Shown piece after piece: positions 11,701-27,322 of a DNA stretch of 64,000 bases. A program made the position numbers and the translations under genes. The stretch comes from Urechis unicinctus (Eukaryota; Annelida; Polychaeta; Xenopneusta; Urechidae), in NCBI GenBank assembly GCA_034190875.2, contig CM067357.1:23313572-23377571 (forward strand). Reading direction: 5' to 3'. Each line of letters begins with the position of its first letter. The first letter of the stretch is position 1. Below the pieces are notes generated by a model. The model did no database searches, was not told the DNA's origin, and saw only the letters and a list, made by a program, of their open reading frames with translations.

Positions 11701-12747
11701 TTAATACTGTGTTTTAATGCATTAATGATCACTCATATCTAACACTAGAATAAGGAGTTGCAAATAACTGAATGAGCGTATGAATGGCGACTGGCTCAAT
11801 TGATACTATTGAGACAATGTCATTGTTTATCACCCTCGCTAAGAGTAGATAAACGGGCTGGGTTGCATTCACATATTGAGTCAAATGTTATCTTCATTAC
11901 TAAGCAGAATCGCCACCAGATATACTCTATCCTTTGTTGGTGACGCGTCATAACTAGTGATGTATAGTAATACGGCAATATATGTGATTTAATATATTGA
12001 ATAATTGGATGATAAGTTTGCTACTGTGTTATATCGATGAATAAATCATTATACCCTGGGCTCATCAGCGTTAATGCTGTATATATAGTATATGTACAAT
12101 TCATTGTGGATAAAAATTACATCTATTTGTTTCACATTTAGGTCAGGTAAATAGTCAATTCATTACCATCAGACAGAAACACCTCGTTAGGTCTCTCCAT
12201 CTAAAGCAGCAGATCACTCTTACTTTGAGACATTCCACCAAAATTACCGAAGCAAATAATGTTCAGAGAATAGACTTCAGAGGCAACGCGTGCTAGGGCG
12301 CTCAAAGCTGTCATGCGGCAAGCATATATCTGGCTAAAAATTACAATTTATATTGCATTAATTCAAATTCAAGGCAATTACAAAACTCGAGACTTACGCA
12401 AACATCCGATTGTTGTACACAACAACGCAGAGGAACCTGCGCGTTACACAACCTCCTACGTTGGTTGAATTCGCCAGGAAATCTTAATCGGCTGTTACGC
12501 CCAGATTAGCAAATTGGTAAAGCTGTTAATTAACAAAAGCCGAGTAACTGACCGGGGCAGTAGAATCTCTACCTTCGAGAGCGCCATGTCTCTCCTACTA
12601 TCTTAACTTAAAGCCATAGGCACCCCTTTTTCGGACCATGAAAATTGTATTTCTTTCGGGCCCTCGAAAAAGTTATCCAAAATATATCAACAAAATGCTT
12701 TTTGTGTCGTCAGTCTTAAACGTTTTGTGAGTCCATATTTCATGTCA
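8586..12747. repeat. tandem duplication, copy B (~4.16 kb)
   Basis: Copy B starts exactly at the end of copy A and ends at CATATTTCATGTCA, after which unique sequence resumes. Relative to A it carries an extra ~133 bp at 9327-9460, 21 bp at 10301-10321, and roughly 20-30 bp near 9566 and 10150. It lacks A's 191-bp segment (junction near 12485) and 13 bp near 12663. Most shared open frames collect amino-acid-changing substitutions, so most of the unit looks non-coding. Confidence 0.95.
10480..10716 (-). CDS. candidate coding frame in copy B, unknown family
   Basis: This is the copy-B counterpart of 6119-6357. Here the frame runs unbroken for 78 codons from ATG, joining the two blocks that are out of frame in copy A. 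The C-terminal half is Gly/Asp/Asn rich (NGNDD, GRGGSRYGMG). A GTAAGC lies inside the frame and could be a splice donor. Three of the four substitutions against copy A are synonymous, which hints at past purifying selection, though four changes are too few to be decisive. No signal peptide, membrane segment or known motif is seen. Confidence 0.25.
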   Translation of the reverse strand: MNKSFGNSKRKLIFASHTANWEINRRANCFQSLKDRCVERVSLSNVTGFNGNDDIKQLADDHGRGGSRYGMGPTHDVI

Positions 12748-15079
12748 TGTGGTTTCATCATAAGGTGAAGTAAGCAGCAGATGAGAGCGAATGCAGCGGG
12801 CATGATAAGGCGAGAGCTGAGTGTACAACGAAGCACAACATGAGACAACATAATCCCTGCATGTAAGACGTCGTCACTAAATCGTGATAGAAAGGACTGG
12901 TGCTCAAAATGACATTCAAATAGCTGATGTGCGCAGCTGTTCAAATATTTGCGAAACAAACCATTGGCGTATAATTCGCTGTGTGGCATTTACAACTAAA
13001 CGAGCAGATAGTAAAAAGAGTTTCAGGTTATTTGTTGGCTTTGTCGTACGATAAATAGGGGTCCTATATAATGGGTGACGTATTCCTATGTCTACCTATC
13101 ACATCTGACTACATTTTGCATGATTCATTATTTGGTCAATTGTAATATAGTCCAATACTTATCTGTTCTTATCTCTGAATTATGACACTCTGCATCGGAG
13201 TTCATTACATAAATGACTTATGTCAACCAATATAAATTGCGAAACAAAAAAGCGCCATCATTCAGGGATGACTATTACGAAGATGATGGATGTCAGTGTG
13301 ATTACGACTGCGATATATAACGAACCTTAATTTGGTAAGCTCCAATAAGCCCCCTGGACAAGATAATTGTCGGTGCAATCAGATCCGTCTCGAGACGGCG
13401 CATCGATCAATGTTGATGTATATAAATGAGGTCATGCTACCACACCTTATTACGCTTCATGCCGTCAAAGTCCAATGTAAATCACTAAGTCAATCAATGC
13501 CTAAACGTCTGGTCATGTGATGTAGAGGGTTCTGATCAGAATGATGTTACAGGAGTTAATGTAGTGATATAAAAAGTTCAACTAAGCAATAATGTTTGAA
13601 TCTAGACCTACATATTAAGTTGGCAATCTAAACCGGTTGCTAGAAAATAAGCCTCACATTAATCATTGGTCTCGTCTGGTTGACATTTTCATTCTCTGTA
13701 TTAATGCTTCAGCTTAGATGGATTATTGGTTCATGCTCAAGCAATTCAAGATGGCGAGTTGTTATTTAGAGCGCAATAATATTTCAAGCGTTTGTAAAAA
13801 AACCATCACTTTTATGAAATAAAATTAAACAGTGGTATCGTATCGTGGAGCAACCGAAATATACTACATTCTTCGCGCAGGCTAGAAACGCTACGTAACG
13901 GAGTGTTAAACGTTGGCATAAAAAAGATAAAGATATACCAACATTAACAGAGCAAACGTTGACGATTTTCAACACTGTTAAGTTCTACCACCTAGTAATC
14001 GTTCCAGAAATGATAGAGAGTAGCCTCCAAAAGTTTAATTAGTGCTCGGGGTAACTGCTATTGATATTCGGCAGAACCTCTAATCAATAGCAAGAACCAT
14101 TACAACGCTTTCCGCAGCCGAATAATTGAGAGAGGTGAAAACAACCTAGCCGACCGTGCATGTTATTAGCAGAAACTATGCCTCATAATAGGACGATATA
14201 AGGAACCTTCTGTCTCAGCGCAGCGTCGTTGGTATATGCGCACTATACAGATGGAGGTTTTACAATAATAAACCTTATGGGATGGTAGTAGTCGTCATCC
14301 TTATGCTCTACGTACGCTAAGAGTATAAAAATGTTGATCTTCTGTGTAAGTATTCATACAGAGTCTCAATCAATCAAGGCACATTGGCACATTGACGCGG
14401 TTGCCCATGTCATTTCCTTGAAATGAAGGAAGTAATGGCTTAGGAATAACAGCTTATTGAACATGCAGCAACAAGACACGCACAGCCTCTTCTACGTACG
14501 ATATTAATATGTATCCATCCACGAAAATACACATTCTCAAAAGGGTTTCAAATCTTAACGTATCAAAAGCAGATATTACCACGAAAAAAATACCAATTCG
14601 AATTCATCGCCATGCCGCACTTCCTCCGCGGGAACAATCACAGACTGGCACCACCCTGACTGAAATTCCATTTAATCGAAGGTCAGCCAATTGTCGGTAT
14701 CACTCTTTGTGGGTAAACAAGGTACGTTACCTTAGATTATAAAAGCGCAAGCGCTAAATTCTCAATTTAGCCAATCTAATTGATTGTACAATATTCACCG
14801 CCACAGTCGACGTAAATGACATTAGTGCTCCTGATTGCCTCGGGCATTAAACCCTTTTTCGTACCAATGCATGTTTCTATATACGCATCCGTCTGAATAC
14901 AGGGACAAAGTGTTGCTGCTGGCAAATCTACTTTATTGTAACTTAGTGGCACGAATCTCTTTTCAATTAAAGCGAGTATATTTATACCGTGTATAAAGCT
15001 AAATCATGTGTCAGGTGAATGATTGCGGCAATTGGCATTTGCTAAATGACCTAAATCTGTAGAAGCAGTCAAATAACTT
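12748..15079. other. unique AT-rich DNA, no gene seen
   Basis: Open frames do not exceed 100 codons and none shows a recognisable motif. No long repeat or RNA gene is visible. Confidence 0.6.
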
Positions 15080-19007
<3,928 letters not shown>

Positions 19008-19510
19008 TATACTTGTCATTTGACAGGTGTATACAAAATAAAAATAGACTGGCATATTTGGATTACATGTATATATTGGAGTGAAATGTCTGTTACATGC
19101 ATATATTTGAGTGATATGTCTATACTTGTCATTTGACAGGTGTATACAACCTTAAATTTAACTGACATGTCTTTTACATGTATATATTGGAGTGACATGT
19201 CTATACTTGTCATTTGACAGGTGTGCCCAACCTGAAATTGAACTGACATGTTTGTTACATGTATACATTGACATTGAAGTGATATGTCTGTTCGTTGTAT
19301 ATATTGGAGTGACATGTATACTTGTATACTTGTAATTTGGTGAATAAATGTATATATTGCAGTCACATGTCTGTAAAATGAATATATTGCAGTCATTGTC
19401 TTTTACATGTTTGTATGGCAGTTACATGTCTTTCACATGTATATATTGCAGTCACATGTCTGTTACATTTATACATTGCAGTAACATCTCTGTTGCATGT
19501 ATAGAGTAGG
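19008..19510. repeat. minisatellite, ~30-bp unit with a longer ~80-110-bp period
   Basis: The basic unit is about 30 bp, close to TATATATTGCAGTCACATGT plus a CTGTTACATG half. It repeats with drift across ~500 bp. In the left half a second motif (ATACTTGTCATTTGACAGGT) recurs three times, near 19009, 19122 and 19202, giving a higher-order repeat. The right half is the simpler 30-bp array. The unit is a multiple of three, so on the minus strand the array reads as decapeptide repeats resembling HVTAIYTCNR. Confidence 0.9.
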
Positions 19511-19599
19511 TTGCCCTGCTTATACCCATTTAGCTCTGACGGACAGAGAATAAAGGTGTTATTTTGCATAACTATCATGTCTTTATTTCTTTGATTCAC
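19016..19599 (-). CDS. repeat-peptide frame within the minisatellite (uncertain)
   Basis: Two minus-strand frames cover the array: 19599-19393 (68 codons) and 19396-19016 (126 codons). They overlap by four bases (ATGA). The frame change coincides with one repeat unit that has lost a single base (GTCATTGTC where neighbours have GTCACATGTC). The peptide repeats a ~10-residue motif with conserved Thr-Ala-Ile-Tyr and Cys/His/Arg positions. A protein of tandem repeats is conceivable. A simpler reading is that any 3n-length minisatellite without a stop in one frame gives this result. Confidence 0.2.
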
Positions 19600-19967
19600 T
19601 GCACTATAGCCACTGAGACGATTTCATCATTATAAAAAAATGAAATAACATATTGCATTCAAAGTTGAATTGTATATTGAATAAGTTTTAAATGTGACAC
19701 AAAGATACATAAACAATCAAGAGTTATTTCATTATCACTGTAAATGTCACATCTGGCCATTTAATATGTTGAATCAAGCGAAGATATGTGCTGGGATACA
19801 TTTGGAACAGAAGCAAGTGTTGTGTTTTTTCCAAAAATTATTACATTAAAGTTACTCATTTCTAACATTTTAGTTGATAATTATGACTTTTCAACTCCTC
19901 TATAAGGCTGTTTTTCCTTTTTTAGCTTCTTTTTCTCCATTTCCTTCTTTTTCTTCCTCTTCATTTC

Positions 19968-19969
<2 letters not shown>

Positions 19970-20065
<96 letters not shown>

Positions 20066-20124
20066 ATATATCTATGTATATATAGATATAATTATATTTT
20101 CATATATTTATATATATGTATATA

Positions 20125-20181
<57 letters not shown>

Positions 20182-20253
20182 TATATATATGCATATATAT
20201 ATATATAAATATATATATATAATATTTATATATGTATTTATATTTATATATGT
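19970..20253. repeat. (TA)n microsatellite, compound
   Basis: A pure TA tract of about 80 bp (19970-20050) follows a T-rich leader (19890-19970). It grades into TA-based variants with TACATA, TTTATA and TGTATA interruptions out to 20253. Confidence 0.97.
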
Positions 20254-22374
20254 AAAAACCATTATTTCACATACTTATGTTTTGTTGTAAGATGCACATC
20301 GGATTTTCTGTCGCAGAAAGACACTGGTTTCACGAGTTTAGCCATTTTAGCCAGCAGCGTTAGCACAATTTCCTGGCCAACAGTAGACGCATTATGTATT
20401 TGCCATCATCAGTTATCGCGAAAAGTACACATGTACACATATGGGTGGAGGCCAATAATAACTTGACTGATTCAAAAAAAAGATACCAACCACTATTCTA
20501 TAACGTTATATATCCATTGACATTGTCGATATCATATTTAACCATGATATACTGCCACTTGGCTATTAATATGATGTGCTGCGATTGCACTCACTTACAC
20601 TAAAAGAGTGTGTTTTACAGCTTAGCGTTAGTATGGCTCAGTACTCAAACCGAATGTTTACGAGAGGAGGAATAGCAAACAAATGATCTATTGTAATCAC
20701 CATTCTCACAGCCTTACTGTTTATCAAGCGGATTATGTTGGAGAGATGCGATGCAACAGCTCCATATTGCGTAACAGGCAAAGAAAATAACACGTGCGTC
20801 ATATATCAATAATATTAATCATGTGGACCGGGTTGTAGCAGTTTCACTATATGATAGACTATCAGTAGTAAGAAACGGCTACACGCCATTAGCCCGTCTC
20901 GGCTACTATTGGAAGTAGAATACATCGTGCTCTCGGCATACCTAATGCAATCAGATCAATAAACAACCATACTTTGGCTATCATTGGCTAGCACAGTAGG
21001 AGCGCCAATCTGGTTTACTGAACAAAATATTTAACGCCAGCTTTGACACTTGCGAGATTGTTTTATTCAACAAAACGAATATATATTTTGTTCGTCTTTT
21101 GCTACAGACATGACATCATGCTTCACACATATCGAAGGCGACATCTGGTTGCGTGAAATATATCAAAGAATAATTACCGCATTTAAATTTCACTAACACG
21201 ACTTTGCTTGCAGCTAAGACACGACTGTTTTGCCAACGGGAGCAGTCATATTACACAGCGCAGCAGTCTCTAATCTTGACACGTTCCAAAACGAGCCGGT
21301 TTAATTTCGCTATATCAATGATTATGCCTAAGTGTGCTAACTCTGTGCATCCAAGACATGTCAGTTTAATGATATCAGACCAACATTAATAATATTGCTT
21401 ATGGAGTTCACTCGTAGAGTTTATAGGTTTATAAGAATATTAACTTCCAGTTTTACCATCGTAAATCACCACCTTCACCTAATGTTTTACACGTCATTGT
21501 CTACATAGCAGACACATGCCGAGGCACATATATAGTGCGTAGTCAATATACATGCAGCCGGGCATACATATTTCGACAGAAGACGACAAACTAACACGGG
21601 CGTCAACCGCAACTGCACAAAAGTTTTTAGGATCATTTATCTATGTTCAACAAGTTAAACACAGAAAAGCATTCCCCTGGAGGACAGCGTGTTGCTATGC
21701 TCTATTTGAACTATCTTGCGTCAATAGATACGAATTGGCCGAACATCTTTAAGAATTGGCTCGCTGTTTTAACGCCATCGACACCATGTTAAACTTTGTA
21801 AAGGCCTAGTTAGCAGCAGGATCTGCACTGAGTGCATCAGCAACCTAGTGGTGACTATGATAGATATGTCGCGACGGTCACCATACCGATAGATGGATAC
21901 ATATTAAAGGCTATAACATCAACAAATACAAAATTCAGCGCATTGCTTATTTGACCGTTGTAAATGGGTGTAACACGACCTAAGTGTGTACGAGTGCATC
22001 ATCACTGCACAATGCCTGATCACGGCTTATACGGCTGGACGTTGCTTTGCCCCGGCTTCAGTGTGACGTGAGATGAAAAAAACGGATGTGAGGTGACGTT
22101 AATTATATTGGCAATGGCTGCGACCGGCCTGGTCGCCTACAGGCTTGCCAATAATTCAGAAAGGCTGAGTTATTGGCAGGTCACTTGGAGGCCTCTGCTA
22201 GAATACATAACAAAGGTTCAAACGACCAGTCGCATGAAAACAATGCCTTGTAACCCAAGGGACCATCAAAAGGGGGTGGCTTCTAACGTAAAAACTCGCA
22301 GCAGCCGCGAGGTTTTCTGTGGCAGCTGCATATGCATGCAGACTTTATGGGAACAAAACATATTTTATATTATA
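20254..22374. other. unique DNA, no gene seen
   Basis: Only frames of 60-70 codons are present, apart from a frame that runs into the next microsatellite. No structured RNA or repeat is evident. Confidence 0.6.
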
Positions 22375-22388
22375 TTTATGTATGTATG

Positions 22389-22432
<44 letters not shown>

Positions 22433-22653
22433 TATACATACATACATACATATATCTATATATATATATATATATACGTATGATATATATATATATATAC
22501 ATACATACATACATCCATACATACAAATGCCATACATACATACATACGTACATACATACATGCATACAAACGTACATACATACATAAAAACACATTCACA
22601 CACATACATGCATACAGACCATACATACATACATACATACATACATACATACA

Positions 22654-22685
<32 letters not shown>

Positions 22686-22893
22686 CATACATACATACAT
22701 ACATACATACATACACAGACATACATACATCCCATACATACATACATACATACATACATACATACATACATACATACATACACATACATACATACACTAC
22801 ATACATACATACATACATATACATACACACACATATATACATGCATACAAACATACATACATAAACACACACACACACACCCACATACATACG
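22375..22893. repeat. (ATGT/TA) then (ACAT)n microsatellite array
   Basis: The array starts with ATGT units (22377-22394) and a TA block. It continues as (TACA)n from about 22498 to 22868 with scattered variant units, and ends in (AC)n near 22862-22882. Long Tyr-Ile-His-Thr or Cys-Met-Tyr-Val frames on both strands are produced by the repeat. Confidence 0.98.
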
Positions 22894-22981
22894 TACAATA
22901 GTGATTTTATCTTGGCTGTTTACTGTCAACGTCTATAACTATTTATAATCTGGTATTACATGTAATTGTGAACTGCAAGAC

Positions 22982-23003
22982 GCATGCATGCATGCATGCA
23001 TGT
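22982..23003. repeat. (GCAT)5 short microsatellite
   Basis: Five GCAT units about 90 bp downstream of the ACAT array. They are plausibly derived from the same tetranucleotide expansion. Confidence 0.9.
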
Positions 23004-23167
23004 ATAAAAACTTTCATCAAATTTGTTATGTGTGATAGCCTTAAAAATCTAGCTGTCGCCTGTATTTTCGTTTCATTGTCAGTGAATATACTTCATAGAT
23101 ATTACAATATATAGGTATTAATTCAGTGATGTAATGAACTTTAATGTTTATTGATGCAGAAAACATC

Positions 23168-23248
23168 TATATATTTATTTATACATATATATATATATAC
23201 ATATATATATACATATTTATATATATTTATATTTATACATACACATTT
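23168..23248. repeat. short TA/TTTATA-type microsatellite
   Basis: TA dinucleotides interspersed with TACA and TTTA units. Confidence 0.9.
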
Positions 23249-23498
23249 GCTGGAGCCCCACCGCAATGTTGTTACTGAGTGGCTGCAATGTACAACTGTG
23301 TCAATACTACAATGTTATACTGTGTCAATGCTTAAATGTGCCAATATATACTTGTCGGGTTACTGTTTATGAAAGGCAACCAACTGCTTAATGTGTAAAG
23401 TTTACAAGCATTTAATGGATTGATCAATGGCAGATAATATTTGTGAAAAACAACTGCATTTTGGCCGCTATGCACTTAGTTGCAGGTAAAAGCAGTAG

Positions 23499-24013
23499 AT
23501 TGACTTTCGCATGCCTGCGGATCATATAAGAAAGTGAGATATGCGTGATGAGATGTTTGGTGGGTTGCTGAAGGTATGTGTGAATACGGTTGGGTACACC
23601 TGAAAATACACATTATTCTATGGCACTCGTCTCAGTAAACAACCTGAGGTAACCATAGTAGTGATTTATCAAGTTTGTGTTTGAAAAACACATGATACCA
23701 TTGCGTGTCAATCAGATAATAAACCATAGGAGGTCCAAACGGAGCCAATCTATTTCCACAGGGTTAATATGATTGTGTGTATACTAGTCCTTAGAGCGGT
23801 CTGCAGCACCTGCCGGTAATTGTAGGCGTATCAATCTGGAAGTTAAGCTGCTAATCCATCTCATAAGCTGTGTGTTGCATTTATAAAGGGCAGTTGGCTT
23901 ACTCATGCCTGCCGATCAAATGAGGGTGATAACAGTGAGTTTTTGATGTTTGTCGGGTTGATGAAGATGGGTGTATGGGTACTAGACGGGTGCACTTGAA
24001 AGTAAATACCCAT
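23499..24013. repeat. two diverged copies of a ~115-bp sequence, ~395 bp apart
   Basis: Copy 1 (23499-23613) and copy 2 (23894-24013) share blocks in the same order: CATGCCTGC(G/C)GATCA, GATGTTTG..GGGTTG.TGAAG, and GGGT.CAC.TGAAA.TA. Overall they match at roughly 65-70% by eye, with small indels. The intervening ~280 bp shows no obvious match. Neither copy keeps a convincing reading frame. Confidence 0.7.
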
Positions 24014-24499
24014 CTGCAGAACGCATATATTAAGCTATTAGCGAGCTAAGAGCGGAAATAATATTTACCAGCCAATAGGAATGTATATTATGAATAAAAC
24101 ATCTGGACAATCTGTGCGTCCGTCTGTTTTGATATATGCTAGTTAATGTATGTGTCAAACTACACGATGCGGAAAATGGCTATGAACTATGTAAAACATC
24201 CAACAGCAAGAACACTATTTGCCTGACATTTGAACTCATAATAACAAAACTATAATATAGATCCAGTAAACAGATTTAGACAACTATTACCACAAATGGT
24301 GTGAATTGATTTTTGCATTTTGATCGGTCGCTGACATATTTTCGTCTACTTGATATAAAAATATTTGATCTACATGCATGCTGCTACTCGCAGCTTGACT
24401 TTCTTATTCCATATGAGTAGCACTTCAAGCAATATGTCAATATAGATTGATTTGCATCATAGTTGGTCATAATGTATGAGCACGGCGCATAGTATATGT

Positions 24500-25900
24500 A
24501 CCATTGTGTGTATCATTCACCCGCTGACCTTGAGGAGCTCTAATCATTCGTTAGGAGTACCCCCACTACATTTGTGGGGCTAACTCCTCTGTGTGGTTAT
24601 TGTGGTGACGGATTCTACGAGAAGGTCCTGTTGACGAATCGTACTCCAGTGTGTGCCTCGCTTGAAGCATAACTCACACTCACGCGCTCAGCCCACAAGA
24701 CTCACACGAGTTTACTTAGTAACACAACCAATTACAATATGATGCGCATATCTACCCATTGACGTTTGTAGATTTGTTTGGATTCCTTCTTCCTGAATGC
24801 TCCTTGCCAGGTGACTATCTCTCGGAGCTCGATGTTTAACGTAACTGGTATGCATGGTGCCGTGGTTTTTAACACGAGGGGATCAGCTGTTCTGACTAGC
24901 TTGGCCGAGCTCTTGTTATCACGGAATGTTTCTCTTGCCATCAAAGGTTTGGATCAATTATACAAGCGGCAGAGACGCAATCAGACAATATGAAAAGCTA
25001 ATAACACGTCATAGAAATAGGTTGGTCTCTCTTACATCGTGAACGTGTGACTTGAGACTCGACAACTGCGTTGGAAGCCATAGCTGTTGTGAGTAGAGCA
25101 TCTTGCGATGGCTATCACTGGCTTCGTGAGCGACACTTCCAAGAATTCCCAGAATAAACCCTACACCTGGAGTGCGAGTCGTCATTATAACAAGTGCGTA
25201 TCGTGTGCATCTCAACCCCACAGATCACGATACGACAGCAACCTCTCCCATATATCACTCATCATAGAGAGAAGTAACAGTAACACGACAGTGAATAAAA
25301 ACGTGGTTGGAACGCGGTGGTTAGAGATGTTGATGGGGATGCAAACGATCTCCAAGCCAGCAAATTTGCTCTTGCCTGTTCACAACGAGCATCGCGCTTC
25401 CACATTCTTACAAGAGTGGAATAAAGTTTGACCTCGAAACGAGCCGTACTCTAATGACCTTGATTAACTCAGTGGCAGACGCAGATTGGCACGTAGGTAT
25501 CGCTCTGGTCAATGTCTAGTTTGTGCATACAAACAACGCCACACGTTCGGTAATCGACGCTTTCAAGTTGTATCTGGTCGGCAATGAGTCACAAGAACAA
25601 TGAAAACAGTTGAGTTGACTGGACAGGAGCTCACTGAGAATGTGGGAATGACGGGATCGAATGTCCGTGAACAGGCTGATGGACGGACCGAACTTTGCAT
25701 AGACAGTCTTGAACTTCAACGGAACTCTTATAAATGACCGGGTAGCCAATAGTGACAAAAATCCAATTAAGATAAGTGTTTCAAGCAAAACATCTTCTAT
25801 TAAACGCCATGCGATGAGAAGTAGATGTTCAAGTCTCTTAATTAGACAGAATATTTGTAACACGTGACTAAGTGAGTTGATTTATTCTACAATGCAAACC
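24500..25900. other. GC-richer island with several open frames; possible broken gene or element
   Basis: This stretch is visibly less AT-rich than its flanks. It holds overlapping open frames on both strands: minus 24944-24732, 25221-25009 and 25863-25516; plus 24778-24993, 25108-25431 and a 46-codon ATG frame at 25600-25740. Minus-strand segments read as protein-like: one with a run of mixed charged residues (MARETFRDNK...), one Gly-rich and hydrophobic (GVGFILGILGSVA), one Leu-rich. Higher GC alone lengthens frames, so the coding strand cannot be chosen. A multi-exon gene or a decayed transposon are both possible. Confidence 0.3.
24553..24588. other. hairpin with two 6-bp stems
   Basis: AGGAGT (24553-24558) pairs with ACTCCT (24583-24588), and CCCCAC (24561-24566) pairs with GTGGGG (24574-24579). 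The stems are separated by a small internal loop and closed by a 7-nt loop. It marks the left edge of the GC-richer island and could be a transposon-end or RNA structure. Confidence 0.6.
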
Positions 25901-26864
25901 CCATTGACTCATTGTTAATAAGGATTACTTCTTTCCACGAAGGAAATACAAAGTGTGCCTGTTTATTGCACCGAGAGATGCAGAAACTCATTCAATCAAA
26001 GTGGTGCTATGTAAGTCAATACAAAATCCCCATTATGACCTTCACTTAAGACGATTGACTTAGTAGAACGTTTATAACTAGCTTTATTTAATATCTACCA
26101 GCTACATCGCATTGACTTTCATGCGGCCGTCGTGACGCTGTACGTTGATCAGGCATTTATCTGATCCTTACGCTAATATCGCTCGCTGTTGAGCTACGGA
26201 TCTCGAATTTGTAAATCCCTCTCGTGCCTCAATATGTCACCGATTATACCCTCCGCTGGGTTTTAATATGGCTACGCAAACCCATTTTCTTTCCTTATTT
26301 ATATGTACGCCGTCGTAGTGATAATAAAGCTACTTAAGTTTCGTGTGGACCTCTGGAGGTTGAACGACCTCGTTTCTTACCAACAATACACGGTCATCCC
26401 CTTAAACAATCCTTCTGAGAATAAACATTTCGCGCATTTGTCGATCATTGCTGCGTTTAATGAGTACATCCAAGCAATACCTATTGTCCTAATAGTTCTT
26501 GCACAATGGCTACGATTGCCTCTAATACTTCTCTTAAGATTATCGATGAAATTTGAGCACACATATTAATACAATGCAAATCTCGATATACGTAATAAAG
26601 TAAACAACATCGGAGTAGAATTCGTCTGATAGAAACAAGCGACATATATGTATCACAATCTCGGATTGTACTCATAGGAGAAACTAACTCGAGGCGTATT
26701 CGCTGTTAAGGGTTAATGCATTTAAACCCCTAAGCCTCTTTCTTGATTTACGTCTTTTGTGATTTAAATGGCGCTGCACAACTACTCCCAATATTCAATT
26801 TTCAAAATTACTGTTTCTTTGAGGTCTTTTGTATATGCCCTGCTAGGCGCATTTGCAGAAAGAT
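25901..26864. other. unique DNA, no confident gene
   Basis: One 88-codon plus-strand frame (26303-26569) is rich in Leu/Ile with no recognisable motif. Nothing else is seen before the microsatellite begins. Confidence 0.5.
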
Positions 26865-26869
26865 GTATA

Positions 26870-26954
<85 letters not shown>

Positions 26955-27266
26955 TTATGCATATATTTGTTTTATATATACATACATGAATATATTAATA
27001 TATATATATACATATATATATATATGACTATATATATATATATATATATATATATGTGGGTGTGTGTGGTAGATATATATATATATATACATACACCTAT
27101 ATATAAAGATATATAGATATATATAGATGGGAGATATGTATAGATATATCTAGATATATATATATAGATATAGATATAGATAGATAGAGATAGATATATA
27201 TATAGATATATAGAGATATATCTATATATAGATATATATATATTTATATATATATATATATATATA

Positions 27267-27320
<54 letters not shown>
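26865..27320. repeat. compound TA/GATA microsatellite
   Basis: Pure TA from 26865 to about 26947, then TA blocks with TACATA and TATG interruptions. A GTGTGTGG insert follows near 27058-27070, then GATA/TAGATA units (about 27110-27230), then TA again to 27320. Confidence 0.97.

Positions 27321-27322
<2 letters not shown>

Noticed and set aside
22093..22929. Tyr-Ile-His-Thr and Cys-Met-Tyr-Val frames of up to 189 codons
   Set aside because: They are direct translations of the (ACAT)n array on each strand.
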